DNA of 64,000 nt from positions 1,240,001 through 1,304,000 of the forward strand of contig NZ_JARGNB010000001.1 in the NCBI RefSeq assembly GCF_030167915.1, in the 5' to 3' direction. Both the position numbers and the translations under genes were made by a program. The notes under the pieces are model-generated. The model saw nothing but the letters and a program-made list of their open reading frames with translations. It was not told the origin of the DNA and ran no database searches. This stretch comes from Aquabacterium humicola. GTDB lineage: Bacteria; Pseudomonadota; Gammaproteobacteria; Burkholderiales; Burkholderiaceae_C. Positions 30,113-37,780 of the stretch are shown here, one piece after another; position 1 is the stretch's first letter, and every line of letters starts with the position of its first letter.

Positions 30113-30667
30113 GTGCCCGCCGCCAAGACCTCCACCCGCTGCGCGTTCCTGCTGCGCGCGATCAACGTCGGCCGGCGCCAGCTGCCGATGGCGGCGCTGC
30201 GCGAGATCGCCGCGCAGCTCGACTTCGCCGATGCGAAGACCCACCTCGCCAGCGGCAACCTGGTCGCGACGATCGCCGGCACGCCGGCCGCCGCGGCCAA
30301 GCGGCTGGAAGCCGCGATCACCGAGCATTTCGGCTTCCACAGCGACGTCATCGTGCGCAGCGCCGCGCAGTGGGCGCCGTACCTCGGCGGCAACCCGTTC
30401 GCCGAAGCCGCCGAGGCCGAGCCCAACCGCGTGATCCTGCTGCTGGCCGCGCGCGCGCCGGCCGACGACGCCGAAGCGCGCCTGGCCGAACGCGCCGCCG
30501 CCGGCGAACGCGTCCGCACGGTCGGCGACGCCGTGTGGATCCACTACGCGCAGAGCGTCGCCGGCTCGAAGCTGACGCCGGCCTTCATCGACAAGTGCAT
30601 CGGCGCGCCGGCCACCGGCCGCAACTGGCGCACGGTGCAGGCGCTGGCAGACTTGCTCGACGCCTGA
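30113..30667 (+). CDS. DUF1697 family protein
   Basis: 184 residues. The family opens with (R)-C-A-F-L-L-R-A-I-N-V-G-R-R-Q-L-P-M-A-A-L and has HLASGNLVATI, followed by AAITEHFGFHSDVIVRSAAQW and a closing NWRTVQALADLL; all are seen. The function is unknown in the literature I can recall. GTG start without a Shine-Dalgarno; a leaderless transcript is likely. The SRPBCC-NIPSNAP gene follows after 14 bp. Confidence 0.85.
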   Translation: MPAAKTSTRCAFLLRAINVGRRQLPMAALREIAAQLDFADAKTHLASGNLVATIAGTPAAAAKRLEAAITEHFGFHSDVIVRSAAQWAPYLGGNPFAEAAEAEPNRVILLLAARAPADDAEARLAERAAAGERVRTVGDAVWIHYAQSVAGSKLTPAFIDKCIGAPATGRNWRTVQALADLLDA

Positions 30668-30681
30668 CGAAGCCCCCCCGC

Positions 30682-31482
30682 ATGAACGACCTCTCCGCCC
30701 GCACGCTGGCCACCAGCCGCCTGATCGACGCGCCGCGCGAGCGCGTCTTCGCCGCCTTCATCGATCCGCAGCCGCTCGGGCGCTGGTTCGGCCCGGCCGG
30801 CTTCCGCAACACCTTCGATGTCTTCGAGCCGCGCCCCGGCGGCCGCTGGCGGCTGACGATGCACGGCCCCGATGGCAGCGAGTACCCGAACGAATGGGTG
30901 TTCACCGAGCTCGCCGGCCCGGCGCGCTTCGTCGCGCGCCACGTCGGGCCGATGCACGGCTTCACCTTGACCGTGACGCTCGAAGACGTTGGCGGCCGCA
31001 CGCGCGTGGACTGGCACCAGCTGTTCGACGACGCGGCCGAATGCGCGCGCGTCGCGCCCTACGCGGCCCCGGCCAACGAGCAGAACCTGGACCGGCTCGA
31101 AGCCTTGCTCGCCGCGCAGCGCATCGGCGCCGGGCCGCGGCTGGTCGAGGTGCGTTCGTACAAGCTGAAGCCCGGCACGCTGGCCGCGTTCCACGCCACC
31201 GTCTCGCAGCAGGCGGTGCCGATGCTGCAGGACTGGTCGACCGACGTCGTGGCCTTCGGCCCGTCGGCCCACGAGGCCGACTGCTACACGCTGGTGCGCG
31301 CCTATGAAGACCTGGCCGACCTGCAGTCGCGCCAGGATGCGTTCTACGGCTCGGCCGGCTGGCGCAGCGGGCCGCGCGAGGCGATCCTCGGCATGATCGA
31401 CCGCCACCTGAGCTCGGTGCTGTGGCTGTCGCCCGCGGCGGTCGACGAGCTGCGGCGCTGCAATAGCACCTCGCAGCGATGA
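30682..31482 (+). CDS. SRPBCC (AHSA1-type) and NIPSNAP two-domain fusion
   Basis: 266 residues. The first domain (about 8-145) is an AHSA1/SRPBCC fold: ATSRLIDAPRERVFAAFIDPQPLGRWFGP, FEPRPGGRWRLTMHGPDG, then RVDWHQLFDDAAECARV. The second (about 153-255) is NIPSNAP-like: LVEVRSYKLKPGTLAAFHATV, SHEADCYTLVRAYEDLADLQSRQDAFYGSAGWRSGPREAIL. Both are usually separate proteins. The last codons overlap the next start as ATGA. The roles of the domains (lipid or small-molecule binding and an alpha-beta barrel) are inferred only from fold. Confidence 0.82.
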   Translation: MNDLSARTLATSRLIDAPRERVFAAFIDPQPLGRWFGPAGFRNTFDVFEPRPGGRWRLTMHGPDGSEYPNEWVFTELAGPARFVARHVGPMHGFTLTVTLEDVGGRTRVDWHQLFDDAAECARVAPYAAPANEQNLDRLEALLAAQRIGAGPRLVEVRSYKLKPGTLAAFHATVSQQAVPMLQDWSTDVVAFGPSAHEADCYTLVRAYEDLADLQSRQDAFYGSAGWRSGPREAILGMIDRHLSSVLWLSPAAVDELRRCNSTSQR

Positions 31483-32798
31483 GCGGCGACGTCTTCGAGG
31501 CCGCGCGCCGGCATTTCGTCGACGGCGTGCGCGCCTTCGAGGCCGCGCAGTACGACGAGGCGCTGCGGCAGTTCGAGGCCTCGCTCGCGCTGATGCCGGG
31601 CCGCACCTCGACCCTGCTGAACCTGGCGATGACACAGCTGAAGCTCGGGCGGCCCGAACACGCGCTCGACAACCTGGCCGCGGTGCTGGCCGCGCAGCCG
31701 ACGCTCGGCGAGGCCTGGGTGCAGCGCGGTCATGCGCTGGCCGACCTGGGCCGCGACGACGAGGCGCTGGCCGCCTACGACTGTGTCGGCGACGAGGATC
31801 CGAGCCACGCGGTCGCGCTGTTCCACCGCGGGCTGGCATTGAACCGCCTGCAGCGGCCGGCCGACGCGCTGGCCTGCTTCGACCGGCTGCTCGAGGCCGA
31901 TCCGGCCGCCGCCGCCGCGTGGTGGCGCCGTGGCCAGACGCTGCAGGAGCTGCAGCAAGAGGACGAGGCTTTCGAGAGTTATCGACGTGCGCTGGACCAC
32001 GACCCGGCGCTGGCCGACGCCTGGAGCCGCCGCGGCGCGATCCTGAAGGACCGCGGGGCGCTCGCCGACGCGGCCGAGTGCTTCCGCCGCGCGATCGAGC
32101 ACGGCGGCGATGCGGCGCTGAACGGCTACCTGCTGGCCTCGGTGAGCGGCGGCGACGCGGCGCCGGCGCAGTCGCCGGCCGCCTACGTGCGCGGCCTCTT
32201 CGACGGCTACGCGGACGGCTTCGACCGGCACCTCGTCGACGTGCTGCACTACCGCGCGCCGCAGCTGATCGCACAGCAGGTCGCCGCGCTGGCCAAGGCC
32301 GCCGGCCGGCGCTTCGGCGCCGCGCTGGACCTGGGCTGCGGCACCGGGCTGTGCGGGCCGCTGCTGGCGCCGCTCGTCGAAGCGGTGGACGGCATTGACC
32401 TGTCGCCGACGATGCTGGAGGCCGCCCGCAGGCGCGGCGTCTACCGCTCGCTGGTGCAGGCCGACATCGCCGAGCACCTGCGAACGACCGAGGCCCGCTA
32501 CGACCTGCTGGTCGCCGCCGACGTCTTCATCTACATCGGCGCGCTCGACGCGGTGTTCGCCGGCGCACGCCGCGTGCTGCGGCCGGGCGGCGTGCTGTGC
32601 GCCTCGGTCGAAGCCGCCGACGATGCGCACGACTGGCTGCTGCGGCCGAGCGCGCGCTACGCGCAGTCGCGGCGCTATCTCCACGCGCTGGCCGCGGGCC
32701 ACGGCTTCGAGGTGCTGGCGATCGACGAACACCCGATCCGCGAGGATCAGCGCCAGCCGGTGCCGGGATTGATCGCGACGTTGAAACGAAGCGGCTGA
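31479..32798 (+). CDS. TPR-repeat / class I SAM-dependent methyltransferase fusion
   Basis: 439 residues. The N-terminal 220 residues are five to six TPR units (AAQYDEALRQFEASLALMPGRTSTLLNLAMTQLKLGR is the first clear one). A C-terminal methyltransferase about 235-430 has motif I LDLGCGTGLCGPLL, then GIDLSPTMLEAARRRGVY and AADVFIYIGALDAVF. It resembles the CheR-unlike TPR-methyltransferases encoded near small secreted proteins; the methyl acceptor is unknown. Start overlaps the previous stop as ATGA. Confidence 0.85.
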   Translation: MSGDVFEAARRHFVDGVRAFEAAQYDEALRQFEASLALMPGRTSTLLNLAMTQLKLGRPEHALDNLAAVLAAQPTLGEAWVQRGHALADLGRDDEALAAYDCVGDEDPSHAVALFHRGLALNRLQRPADALACFDRLLEADPAAAAAWWRRGQTLQELQQEDEAFESYRRALDHDPALADAWSRRGAILKDRGALADAAECFRRAIEHGGDAALNGYLLASVSGGDAAPAQSPAAYVRGLFDGYADGFDRHLVDVLHYRAPQLIAQQVAALAKAAGRRFGAALDLGCGTGLCGPLLAPLVEAVDGIDLSPTMLEAARRRGVYRSLVQADIAEHLRTTEARYDLLVAADVFIYIGALDAVFAGARRVLRPGGVLCASVEAADDAHDWLLRPSARYAQSRRYLHALAAGHGFEVLAIDEHPIREDQRQPVPGLIATLKRSG

Positions 32799-32843
32799 GC
32801 GCGGCGCCGTCTGGGCGCTTGCCTTCGGCGTTATCCTGCGCCG

Positions 32844-33377
32844 ATGAAGAATCCGCTGCTGTTGCTGACGCCGCTGCTCGCCGCCCTGGCGGCTTGCGCC
32901 TCCACCGAGCCGGACAAGGGTGGCGGCCCGCCGCCGTCGACCCAGATCGGCCAGGCCGCGACCACGCCGCTGTCGGACTTCAACCTCGTGCGCGCCGAGA
33001 TCCCGCCGGTGCTCGCCGCGGCGCAGCGCGCGCCGTATGCGCTGCCCGCGCAGCGCGATTGCGGCGCGCTGGCCGACCAGGTGCGCGCGCTCGACGCCGC
33101 GCTCGGCGCCGACCTCGACACGCCGGCCACCGACAGCAACCCGAGCCTCGTCGAGCGTGGCAGCAGCGCGGTCGGTGATGCCGCCGTCGGCGCGGTGCGC
33201 AGCGCGGCCGAGGGCATCGTGCCGTTCCGCGGCTGGGTGCGCAAGCTGAGCGGCGCCGAGCGCTACTCGAAGGAAGTCAGCGCGGCCATCACCGCCGGCA
33301 CGATCCGCCGCGCGTACTTGAAAGGCCTGGGCGCCGCCGCCAACTGCGCGGTGCCCGCCGCGCCACGGAGCTCGTGA
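32844..33377 (+). CDS. Putative lipoprotein of unknown function
   Basis: 177 residues. Lipoprotein signal with lipobox LAAC (Cys18) followed by STEPDKGGG. The mature part includes a conserved-looking CGALADQVRALDAALGADLDTP and a small Gly/Ala-rich helix region (AVGDAAVGAVRSAAEGIVPFRGWVRKLSGAERYSKEV). No family recognised. TATCCT lies six bases before the ATG with no Shine-Dalgarno, the pattern of a leaderless gene. It starts 45 bp after the methyltransferase. Confidence 0.72.
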   Translation: MKNPLLLLTPLLAALAACASTEPDKGGGPPPSTQIGQAATTPLSDFNLVRAEIPPVLAAAQRAPYALPAQRDCGALADQVRALDAALGADLDTPATDSNPSLVERGSSAVGDAAVGAVRSAAEGIVPFRGWVRKLSGAERYSKEVSAAITAGTIRRAYLKGLGAAANCAVPAAPRSS

Positions 33378-33413
33378 GCACGTCACCCGTCGAACCACTC
33401 GATCGCTGATGCC

Positions 33414-33902
33414 ATGTCGCTGAAATCCCTCTTCTACGGCTTCCTGCTGGCATGCATCGCACCGGTCATCGCCCAGCCCGCCGCGCTGCCGACGGTGGCC
33501 GTGCCACCCGAGATCGAATCGGTGCTGCGCGCCTACGAGCGGGCCTGGGCCGCGAACGATGCGAACGCGCTGGCCCGGCTGTTCACGGCCGATGGCATGG
33601 CGCTGCCCAACGGCAGCCCGCCGGCCAAGGGCCCGGCCGCGATCACCGACGCGTACAGCAAGGCCGCCGGATCGCCGCTGGCGCTGCGGGCGATCGATTT
33701 CCACCAGACGCAGGACCTGGCGACGATCGTCGGCGGCTTCGCGCCGGCGGCGAACCAGCCCGACGTCGGCAAGTTCGTGCTGGTGTTGCGCCGCGGCGGC
33801 GACGGCCAGTGGCGCATCGCGGCCGACATCGACAACATGAACGCGCGGCCGCAGCGGCCGCCCCTGCCTCAGCCCGGACGATCGCCCGCGGGCGGCGGGT
33901 AA
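33414..33902 (+). CDS. Secreted SnoaL-like / DUF4440 (NTF2 fold) protein
   Basis: 162 residues. Signal peptide to about residue 20 (CIAPVIAQPA). The NTF2-like domain opens EIESVLRAYERAWAANDANALARLFTADGMALPNGSPPAKGPAAITDAY, the standard DUF4440 pattern, and closes GDGQWRIAADIDNMN. Such domains bind small ligands; no catalytic residues are evident. The 3' end overlaps the convergent ASCH gene by 34 bp, so transcripts of the two would be complementary there. Confidence 0.82.
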   Translation: MSLKSLFYGFLLACIAPVIAQPAALPTVAVPPEIESVLRAYERAWAANDANALARLFTADGMALPNGSPPAKGPAAITDAYSKAAGSPLALRAIDFHQTQDLATIVGGFAPAANQPDVGKFVLVLRRGGDGQWRIAADIDNMNARPQRPPLPQPGRSPAGGG

Positions 33903-34357
33903 AGCACCCGGAAGCGTTCGCAGACGACCGGCATGCGCGCATCCGGCGTACGGCCGATGCGCTCGCATTCCCGCGCAAAGTACGCGGCATGTTCGCGGCG
34001 CCAGAACGCGAGCGAACCGTCGCCCTCGCCTTCGGTGCGGGCGAACTCGGCGGACACGTCCTCGAAAGGCACGACCTCGACGGCGGTGGTCTCGATGAGG
34101 CACAGCGGCTCGCCCTGCCACGTCGTCACGATGCTCAGGTCGCCGGGCCGCGGCTGCGGCTTGCCGTCATGCTCGTTGCCCCACACCAGAGCGGCCGTCG
34201 CGCGCTTGGTGCCGGCGAGCACCAGTGCGGCCAGCTCGTTCGCCAGCGCCTCGCTGTCGCCGAAGGCGAACGCCTCCAGGAAACGGCCGCGCTCCAGCGC
34301 CGGGTGGGCCTGCACGGCGATGGCCCAGAAGGCCTCGTAGCGGGTGGGCAGCTGCAT
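33869..34357 (-). CDS. ASCH-domain protein
   Basis: 162 residues. ASCH fold features: a helical start, FAFGDSEALANELAALVLAGTKRATAALVW, PRPGDLSIVTTWQGEPLCLIETTAVEVVPFEDVSAEFARTEGEGD, and SLAFWRREHAAYFARECERIG. The domain is thought to bind RNA in translation-related or nucleoside-processing roles; some bacterial members are N4-acetylcytidine amidohydrolases, which this longer one may not be. Start is the ATG before QLPTRYEAFWAI. Confidence 0.86.
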   Translation of the reverse strand: MQLPTRYEAFWAIAVQAHPALERGRFLEAFAFGDSEALANELAALVLAGTKRATAALVWGNEHDGKPQPRPGDLSIVTTWQGEPLCLIETTAVEVVPFEDVSAEFARTEGEGDGSLAFWRREHAAYFARECERIGRTPDARMPVVCERFRVLYPPPAGDRPG

Positions 34358-34362
34358 GGCGT

Positions 34363-35049
34363 TCAGGGCGTCGACGGCCGGGCTTCGTCGGCGGTGAGCG
34401 TGCAGGCCGACCGGTAGATGCCCGACACGAGGTCGATGGCGCCGTGCGCCTGCAGTGCGGCTGGCGACAGCTCGCCGGCCTGCAGCGCTTCGACCGCCTC
34501 GAGCTCGTAGCCCGTCACCAGCAGCGCGCCGTCGACACCGGCATCGGCGCCGCGGATGCGCTGCTCCGAGGTCATCGCCGCGGCGAGGGCGCCGGTCAGC
34601 CAATGCACGCTGACCAACCCCGGGCGCGACGGCAGGCCGGGCAGCCGCGTGGCCAGCGCAGCATGCACGCCGGCGCGCGCTTCGTCCGTCGAAGCGAAGC
34701 GCAGCAGCAGCGCGAAGTGCCCGAGCCCATGGCCCCACGAGCCGTTCACCGTGCACAGCCCGCGGCTCATGCCGCGGTAGTACGGCATCATCTTCCGCGT
34801 CCACGGCGTCGGATCGTTCAGGCGCGCGAGGTAGGCGGCCGAGCCGAGCGTCTCCAGGCGGTCGACCTCGTACAGCACCGTGTAGCGCGGCGCGCCGCTG
34901 ACGGCCACCCAGCGCGTGCCGCGACGGAAGCCAGGGATCGACAGCCGCTCGGGCAGGTGCTCGTGCGTGTGCCAGTGATCGTGCTCGGCGATCGCCGAAG
35001 GCTCGATGTCGAAGTTCAGCAGCATCGCTGCCTGGCGGAGCAGGGGCAT
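34363..35049 (-). CDS. Dimeric alpha-beta barrel-like protein (DUF4286/EthD-like)
   Basis: 228 residues in two similar halves. The first has MLLNFDIEPSAIAEHDHWHTHEHLPERLSIPGFRRGTRWV, a His-rich pattern typical of ferredoxin-like EthD or DUF4286 proteins. The second has GLGHFALLLRFAS. No enzyme role is shown. Starts could be this ATG or one eight codons in. It lies 5 bp upstream of the ASCH gene on the same strand. Confidence 0.72.
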   Translation of the reverse strand: MPLLRQAAMLLNFDIEPSAIAEHDHWHTHEHLPERLSIPGFRRGTRWVAVSGAPRYTVLYEVDRLETLGSAAYLARLNDPTPWTRKMMPYYRGMSRGLCTVNGSWGHGLGHFALLLRFASTDEARAGVHAALATRLPGLPSRPGLVSVHWLTGALAAAMTSEQRIRGADAGVDGALLVTGYELEAVEALQAGELSPAALQAHGAIDLVSGIYRSACTLTADEARPSTP

Positions 35050-35063
35050 GGGCGGTGGTCTCG

Positions 35064-35501
35064 TCAGGAGGCACGGCGCGGCACGGCATCGACGTGCACG
35101 CGGGCCTGGATGTCGCGGTAGGCCGCCTCGATCAGCGCCGTCAGCGCGGCCGCATCGAACACGGCGTCGGGCATCAGCTTCACGTGGCGCATGTGCCTGC
35201 CGCTGCCTTGCAGCAGGCGCGCCGGATCGGGCAGCTGTGCGCCGTGGAAGAAGCCGACGTTGACGTGCGCGCTGAAGACGTTGACGTAGCCGAACGGCGC
35301 ATCGTCGACGCAGACCACCGGGCAGCCGTCGTGGAAGAGCTCGCGCACGTCGGGCCCGCAGCGGCGCAGGCGTTCGAACCAGGGATAGGCCAGCGTCATC
35401 AGCGCGGGCGGTCGCGCGTCGAACCAGGGGTCGATGCGCGGGTCGCAGTCGGCCGCGCCGGAGAAGCGCAGCAGCGCGGAAGTCGGCCGCGGAGGGACCA
35501 T
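35064..35501 (-). CDS. DUF1801 family protein
   Basis: 145 residues. Core reads LRRCGPDVRELFHDGCPVVCVDDAPFGYVNVFSAHVNVGFFHGAQLPDPARLLQGSGRHMRHVKL, the DUF1801 signature, ending in ALTALIEAAYRDIQA. The fold is YdhG/SufE-unrelated and no function is known. The ATG lies one base after the stop of the GNAT gene, so the two are translationally linked. Confidence 0.83.
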   Translation of the reverse strand: MVPPRPTSALLRFSGAADCDPRIDPWFDARPPALMTLAYPWFERLRRCGPDVRELFHDGCPVVCVDDAPFGYVNVFSAHVNVGFFHGAQLPDPARLLQGSGRHMRHVKLMPDAVFDAAALTALIEAAYRDIQARVHVDAVPRRAS

Positions 35502-35502
35502 G

Positions 35503-36009
35503 TCATGAACCGGCCAGCGCGCGCATCGCCGGTCCGGCCAGCCGGTAGCTGCGCCGCTCGTCGACGGGCCGCGCGCCCAGGCTTTCGTAGAACGCGATGC
35601 CTCGCGCATTGGACGCGTTCACCGGCCAGTCGATGCGCGCGCAGCCGTTGTCGACCGCGTGGCGCGCCACCCAGGTCATCAGCGCCCGGCCGACGCCCTG
35701 GCTTCGGCAGGACGACAGCACGTACAGCTCCTTCAGCCAGCATTGCCGGCGCCTGTGGGGCGCATGTTCGACGAGCGACCAGGTCAGCATGATGGCGGCC
35801 AGCCCGACGACGCGGCCATCGTGATCCGCCGCCACCCCGAGCCGCAGCGGCGAATCCGGCGCCAGCAGGCAGTCGTCGAGGTAGGAACGCACCGCCTCGC
35901 GCGGCATCGGCGGCCCGGCGTCGTAGTACGCATGCAGCTCGAGCAGCAGCTCGACCAGCGATTCGTGCTGCGATGCGGTGACGAGCTCGACGTGCAAGGC
36001 GCTTGGCAT
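35503..36009 (-). CDS. GNAT family N-acetyltransferase
   Basis: 168 residues. Motif A: WLKELYVLSSCRSQGVGRALMTWVA, with the R/Q-x-x-G-V-G loop; motif B: WPVNASNARGIAFYESLGARP. The middle reads GLAAIMLTWSLVEHAPHRRRQCW. Substrate not known. First gene of a four-gene run with DUF1801, the barrel-like protein and ASCH; the ATG has no strong Shine-Dalgarno and lies 9 bp after the thioesterase stop. Confidence 0.86.
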   Translation of the reverse strand: MPSALHVELVTASQHESLVELLLELHAYYDAGPPMPREAVRSYLDDCLLAPDSPLRLGVAADHDGRVVGLAAIMLTWSLVEHAPHRRRQCWLKELYVLSSCRSQGVGRALMTWVARHAVDNGCARIDWPVNASNARGIAFYESLGARPVDERRSYRLAGPAMRALAGS

Positions 36010-36018
36010 GCGCCGATG

Positions 36019-36432
36019 CTAGCCGGCCGCCGGCACCACCGCGGTGGCCGTCGCATGCACCGCCAGCTTGCCGTCGGCGCCCCACAAGCGCGCCTCGAGG
36101 AACACGAGCTGCTTGCCCGCCTTGAGCACGACGCCCTCGCCCCGGCACTCGCCGAGCTTCACCGGCGCGACGAAGCTGCTCTTGATCTCGACCGTCGGCA
36201 ACCAGGCCCGGGTCTTCGCGTAGGCGGCGACCGAGACCAGCACGTCGATCATCGCCACCGCGAAGCCGCCCTGCACGTTGCCGAAGTGGTTCCTGAACGC
36301 GGGCTGCGGCGCGAAGCGCAGCACCACGCGGCCATCGTCGAAGCTGGCGTCGTCGATGGTGAACGGGGTCAGCGCGGCGCAGTCGGGCTGGGGCTGGGCA
36401 TCTAGCAGGCGTGTCAGTTCGAGGGCCGACAT
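36019..36432 (-). CDS. PaaI-like hotdog thioesterase
   Basis: 137 residues, one hotdog domain. The active-site helix FRNHFGNVQGGFAVAMIDVLVSVAAYAK keeps the H-x-x-x-x-x-G-G-x-x-x-x-x-x-D arrangement, and the remainder reads VEIKSSFVAPVKLGECRGEGVVLKAGKQLVFLEARLW. ATG follows GGAGTGCGTTC. Directly upstream of the GNAT gene. Substrate not inferable. Confidence 0.87.
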   Translation of the reverse strand: MSALELTRLLDAQPQPDCAALTPFTIDDASFDDGRVVLRFAPQPAFRNHFGNVQGGFAVAMIDVLVSVAAYAKTRAWLPTVEIKSSFVAPVKLGECRGEGVVLKAGKQLVFLEARLWGADGKLAVHATATAVVPAAG

Positions 36433-36462
36433 GAACGCACTCCTGTCTGCGGCGTGGCTTGC

Positions 36463-36873
36463 CTAGGGCGCGGACGCCGGCAGGTCGGGCAACCCGTGCT
36501 TCCAGACGTAGTCGATGCGCACCATGCGCTGCGGCTCGGCCGGAACCGGGAACGTGCAACTCGCGAGGTGTTCGACCGCGGCCCTGTCGAGCAGGCGATG
36601 CTCCCGCGTCGCACCGGCCGGCCGGACGATCACCGCCTTGTTCACCTTGCCGTCGGGTCCGATCGAGAACCCCACACCGGTCGTGCCCTGCGCCCTGGCC
36701 GCCATCGCGATGGCGGGATAGGCCAGCGTGCGGCAGCCGGTGGGCTGCAGATCGAGCAGGCTGGCCGGCCCCTGGGGTTCGTCGCCACCGGCGCAGGGCT
36801 GCACGCCACCGAGCAGCGCCACGGCGAGCAGGGGTATCAGGGAGCGCGTCCCGCGGCGAAGGGCCATCGGCAT
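36463..36873 (-). CDS. Stand-alone TonB C-terminal domain protein
   Basis: 136 residues. A short hydrophobic N-terminus (SLIPLLAVALLGGVQPCAG) is a signal peptide, possibly lipid-modified near its Cys. The rest is a TonB C-terminal fold: TLAYPAIAMAARAQGTTGVGFSIGPDGKVNKAVIVRPAG...LLDRAAVEHLASCTFP. There is no Pro-rich spacer or long periplasmic arm as in energy-transducing TonB, and no ExbB/ExbD nearby, so it may be a periplasmic binding version and not an active transducer. The ATG chosen is the first of two close ones. Confidence 0.8.
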   Translation of the reverse strand: MPMALRRGTRSLIPLLAVALLGGVQPCAGGDEPQGPASLLDLQPTGCRTLAYPAIAMAARAQGTTGVGFSIGPDGKVNKAVIVRPAGATREHRLLDRAAVEHLASCTFPVPAEPQRMVRIDYVWKHGLPDLPASAP

Positions 36874-36950
36874 GAGCAAAGGTCAAGGACAGGCCTGAAG
36901 CGTAAGCCAGATCGCGCCCGCGGACGCGCGGCGTGAGGGGCCACACGATC

Positions 36951-37153
36951 TTTTCAGGACGGCCGGCGCCAACACGTGTACCATACGCCCCCGTAGGTAC
37001 GCACAAGACCGTCGTTTCGCAGGTCACTCCTCTGGTCCCCCCGCACAGTCGCTGCGGGTGTCTCGGACGAATTTCCCCCCGTCACTGATTTGCTTGGTGT
37101 TTCTGCACTGCGTGAGCATGTGCTGCGCAGCATCATTGACTGGAGAAATTCAC
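36951..37153 (+). promoter_or_regulatory. Long 5' leader and upstream region of the cold-shock gene
   Basis: About 200 bp with no credible ORF before the CspA start. It contains an AT-richer patch (ATCTTTTCAGG), TACCAT and a later CTTGGTGTTTCTGC stretch. Long structured leaders are usual for cspA genes, where temperature changes their folding; here that is an analogy, since no fold was computed. Confidence 0.4.
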
Positions 37154-37363
37154 ATGACGATCGAAACGGGAACCGTGAAATGGTTCGACGACGGCAAGGG
37201 CTTCGGCTTCATCACGCCGGACGGCGGCGGCAAGGACCTCTTCGCCCACTTCAGCGAGATCCGCAACGACGGCTTCAAGAGCCTGGCCGAAGCGCAGCGC
37301 GTGCAGTTCGAAGTGACGCAAGGCAAGAAGGGCCTGCAGGCCTCGAACATCCGTCCGGTCTGA
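37154..37363 (+). CDS. CspA-type cold-shock protein
   Basis: 69 residues: [36 protein letters not shown] and so on, with both RNP motifs (K-G-F-G-F-I and D-L-F-A-H-F) intact. Binds single-stranded RNA/DNA as an RNA chaperone (family). GGAG lies eight bases before the ATG. A perfect GC hairpin follows 16 bp after the stop. Confidence 0.97.
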   Translation: MTIETGTVKWFDDGKGFGFITPDGGGKDLFAHFSEIRNDGFKSLAEAQRVQFEVTQGKKGLQASNIRPV

Positions 37364-37379
37364 TCGACCGGAACCACCG

Positions 37380-37403
37380 CCCGCGGCGTCCGCCGCGGGT
37401 TTG
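37380..37403 (+). terminator. Rho-independent-like terminator after cspA
   Basis: CCCGCGGCG-TC-CGCCGCGGG followed by TTTG: a nine-base perfect stem with a short loop 16 bp after the stop codon. The U-tract is only three bases. Confidence 0.65.
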
Positions 37404-37422
37404 CCGGCCGCCCACGCAGGCG

Positions 37423-37749
37423 TTGCCGGCCATTCGCGCTTCATCCGGAGCGCCTCAACGAAAGCTACTCATCAAAAACATCGACAACAAGAGCATCCAC
37501 GTCGGCAAGTACCGCGTCAGCAGTCTGGCGCACCGCCTGTCCGACAGCCGCTACGCGGCATCGGTCTCCATCCGAAGCGGCGAAGGCAGCGCCACGCATG
37601 ACCGCGTGATGCGCTTCACCCCGCTGTTCGACGATCGCGGCACCGCGATCCGCTACGCCCTGGCCCAGGGCCGCGCCTGGGTCGACGAGCGCCACACGCG
37701 CCAGGCCCTCGCGATCACGCACGACGCCTGGCTGCAGCCGGCGCAATGA
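37423..37749 (+). CDS. Conserved-looking small protein with a non-ATG start
   Basis: About 108 residues if begun at TTG; the coding-like part starts near KLLIKNIDNKSIHVGKYRVSSLAHRLSDSRYAASVSIRSGEGSATHDRVMRFTPLFDDRGTAIRYALAQGRAWVDE. Composition and codon third-position bias look real, and no ATG or GTG exists in frame upstream of the conserved part, so the start is uncertain (TTG is placed 19 bases after the cspA terminator). No domain recognised; the position beside cspA recalls small proteins found there in other Burkholderiales. Confidence 0.6.
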   Translation: MPAIRASSGAPQRKLLIKNIDNKSIHVGKYRVSSLAHRLSDSRYAASVSIRSGEGSATHDRVMRFTPLFDDRGTAIRYALAQGRAWVDERHTRQALAITHDAWLQPAQ

Positions 37750-37780
37750 CCGGGTCGTCCGCCACGGGCCGACCGTTCGG

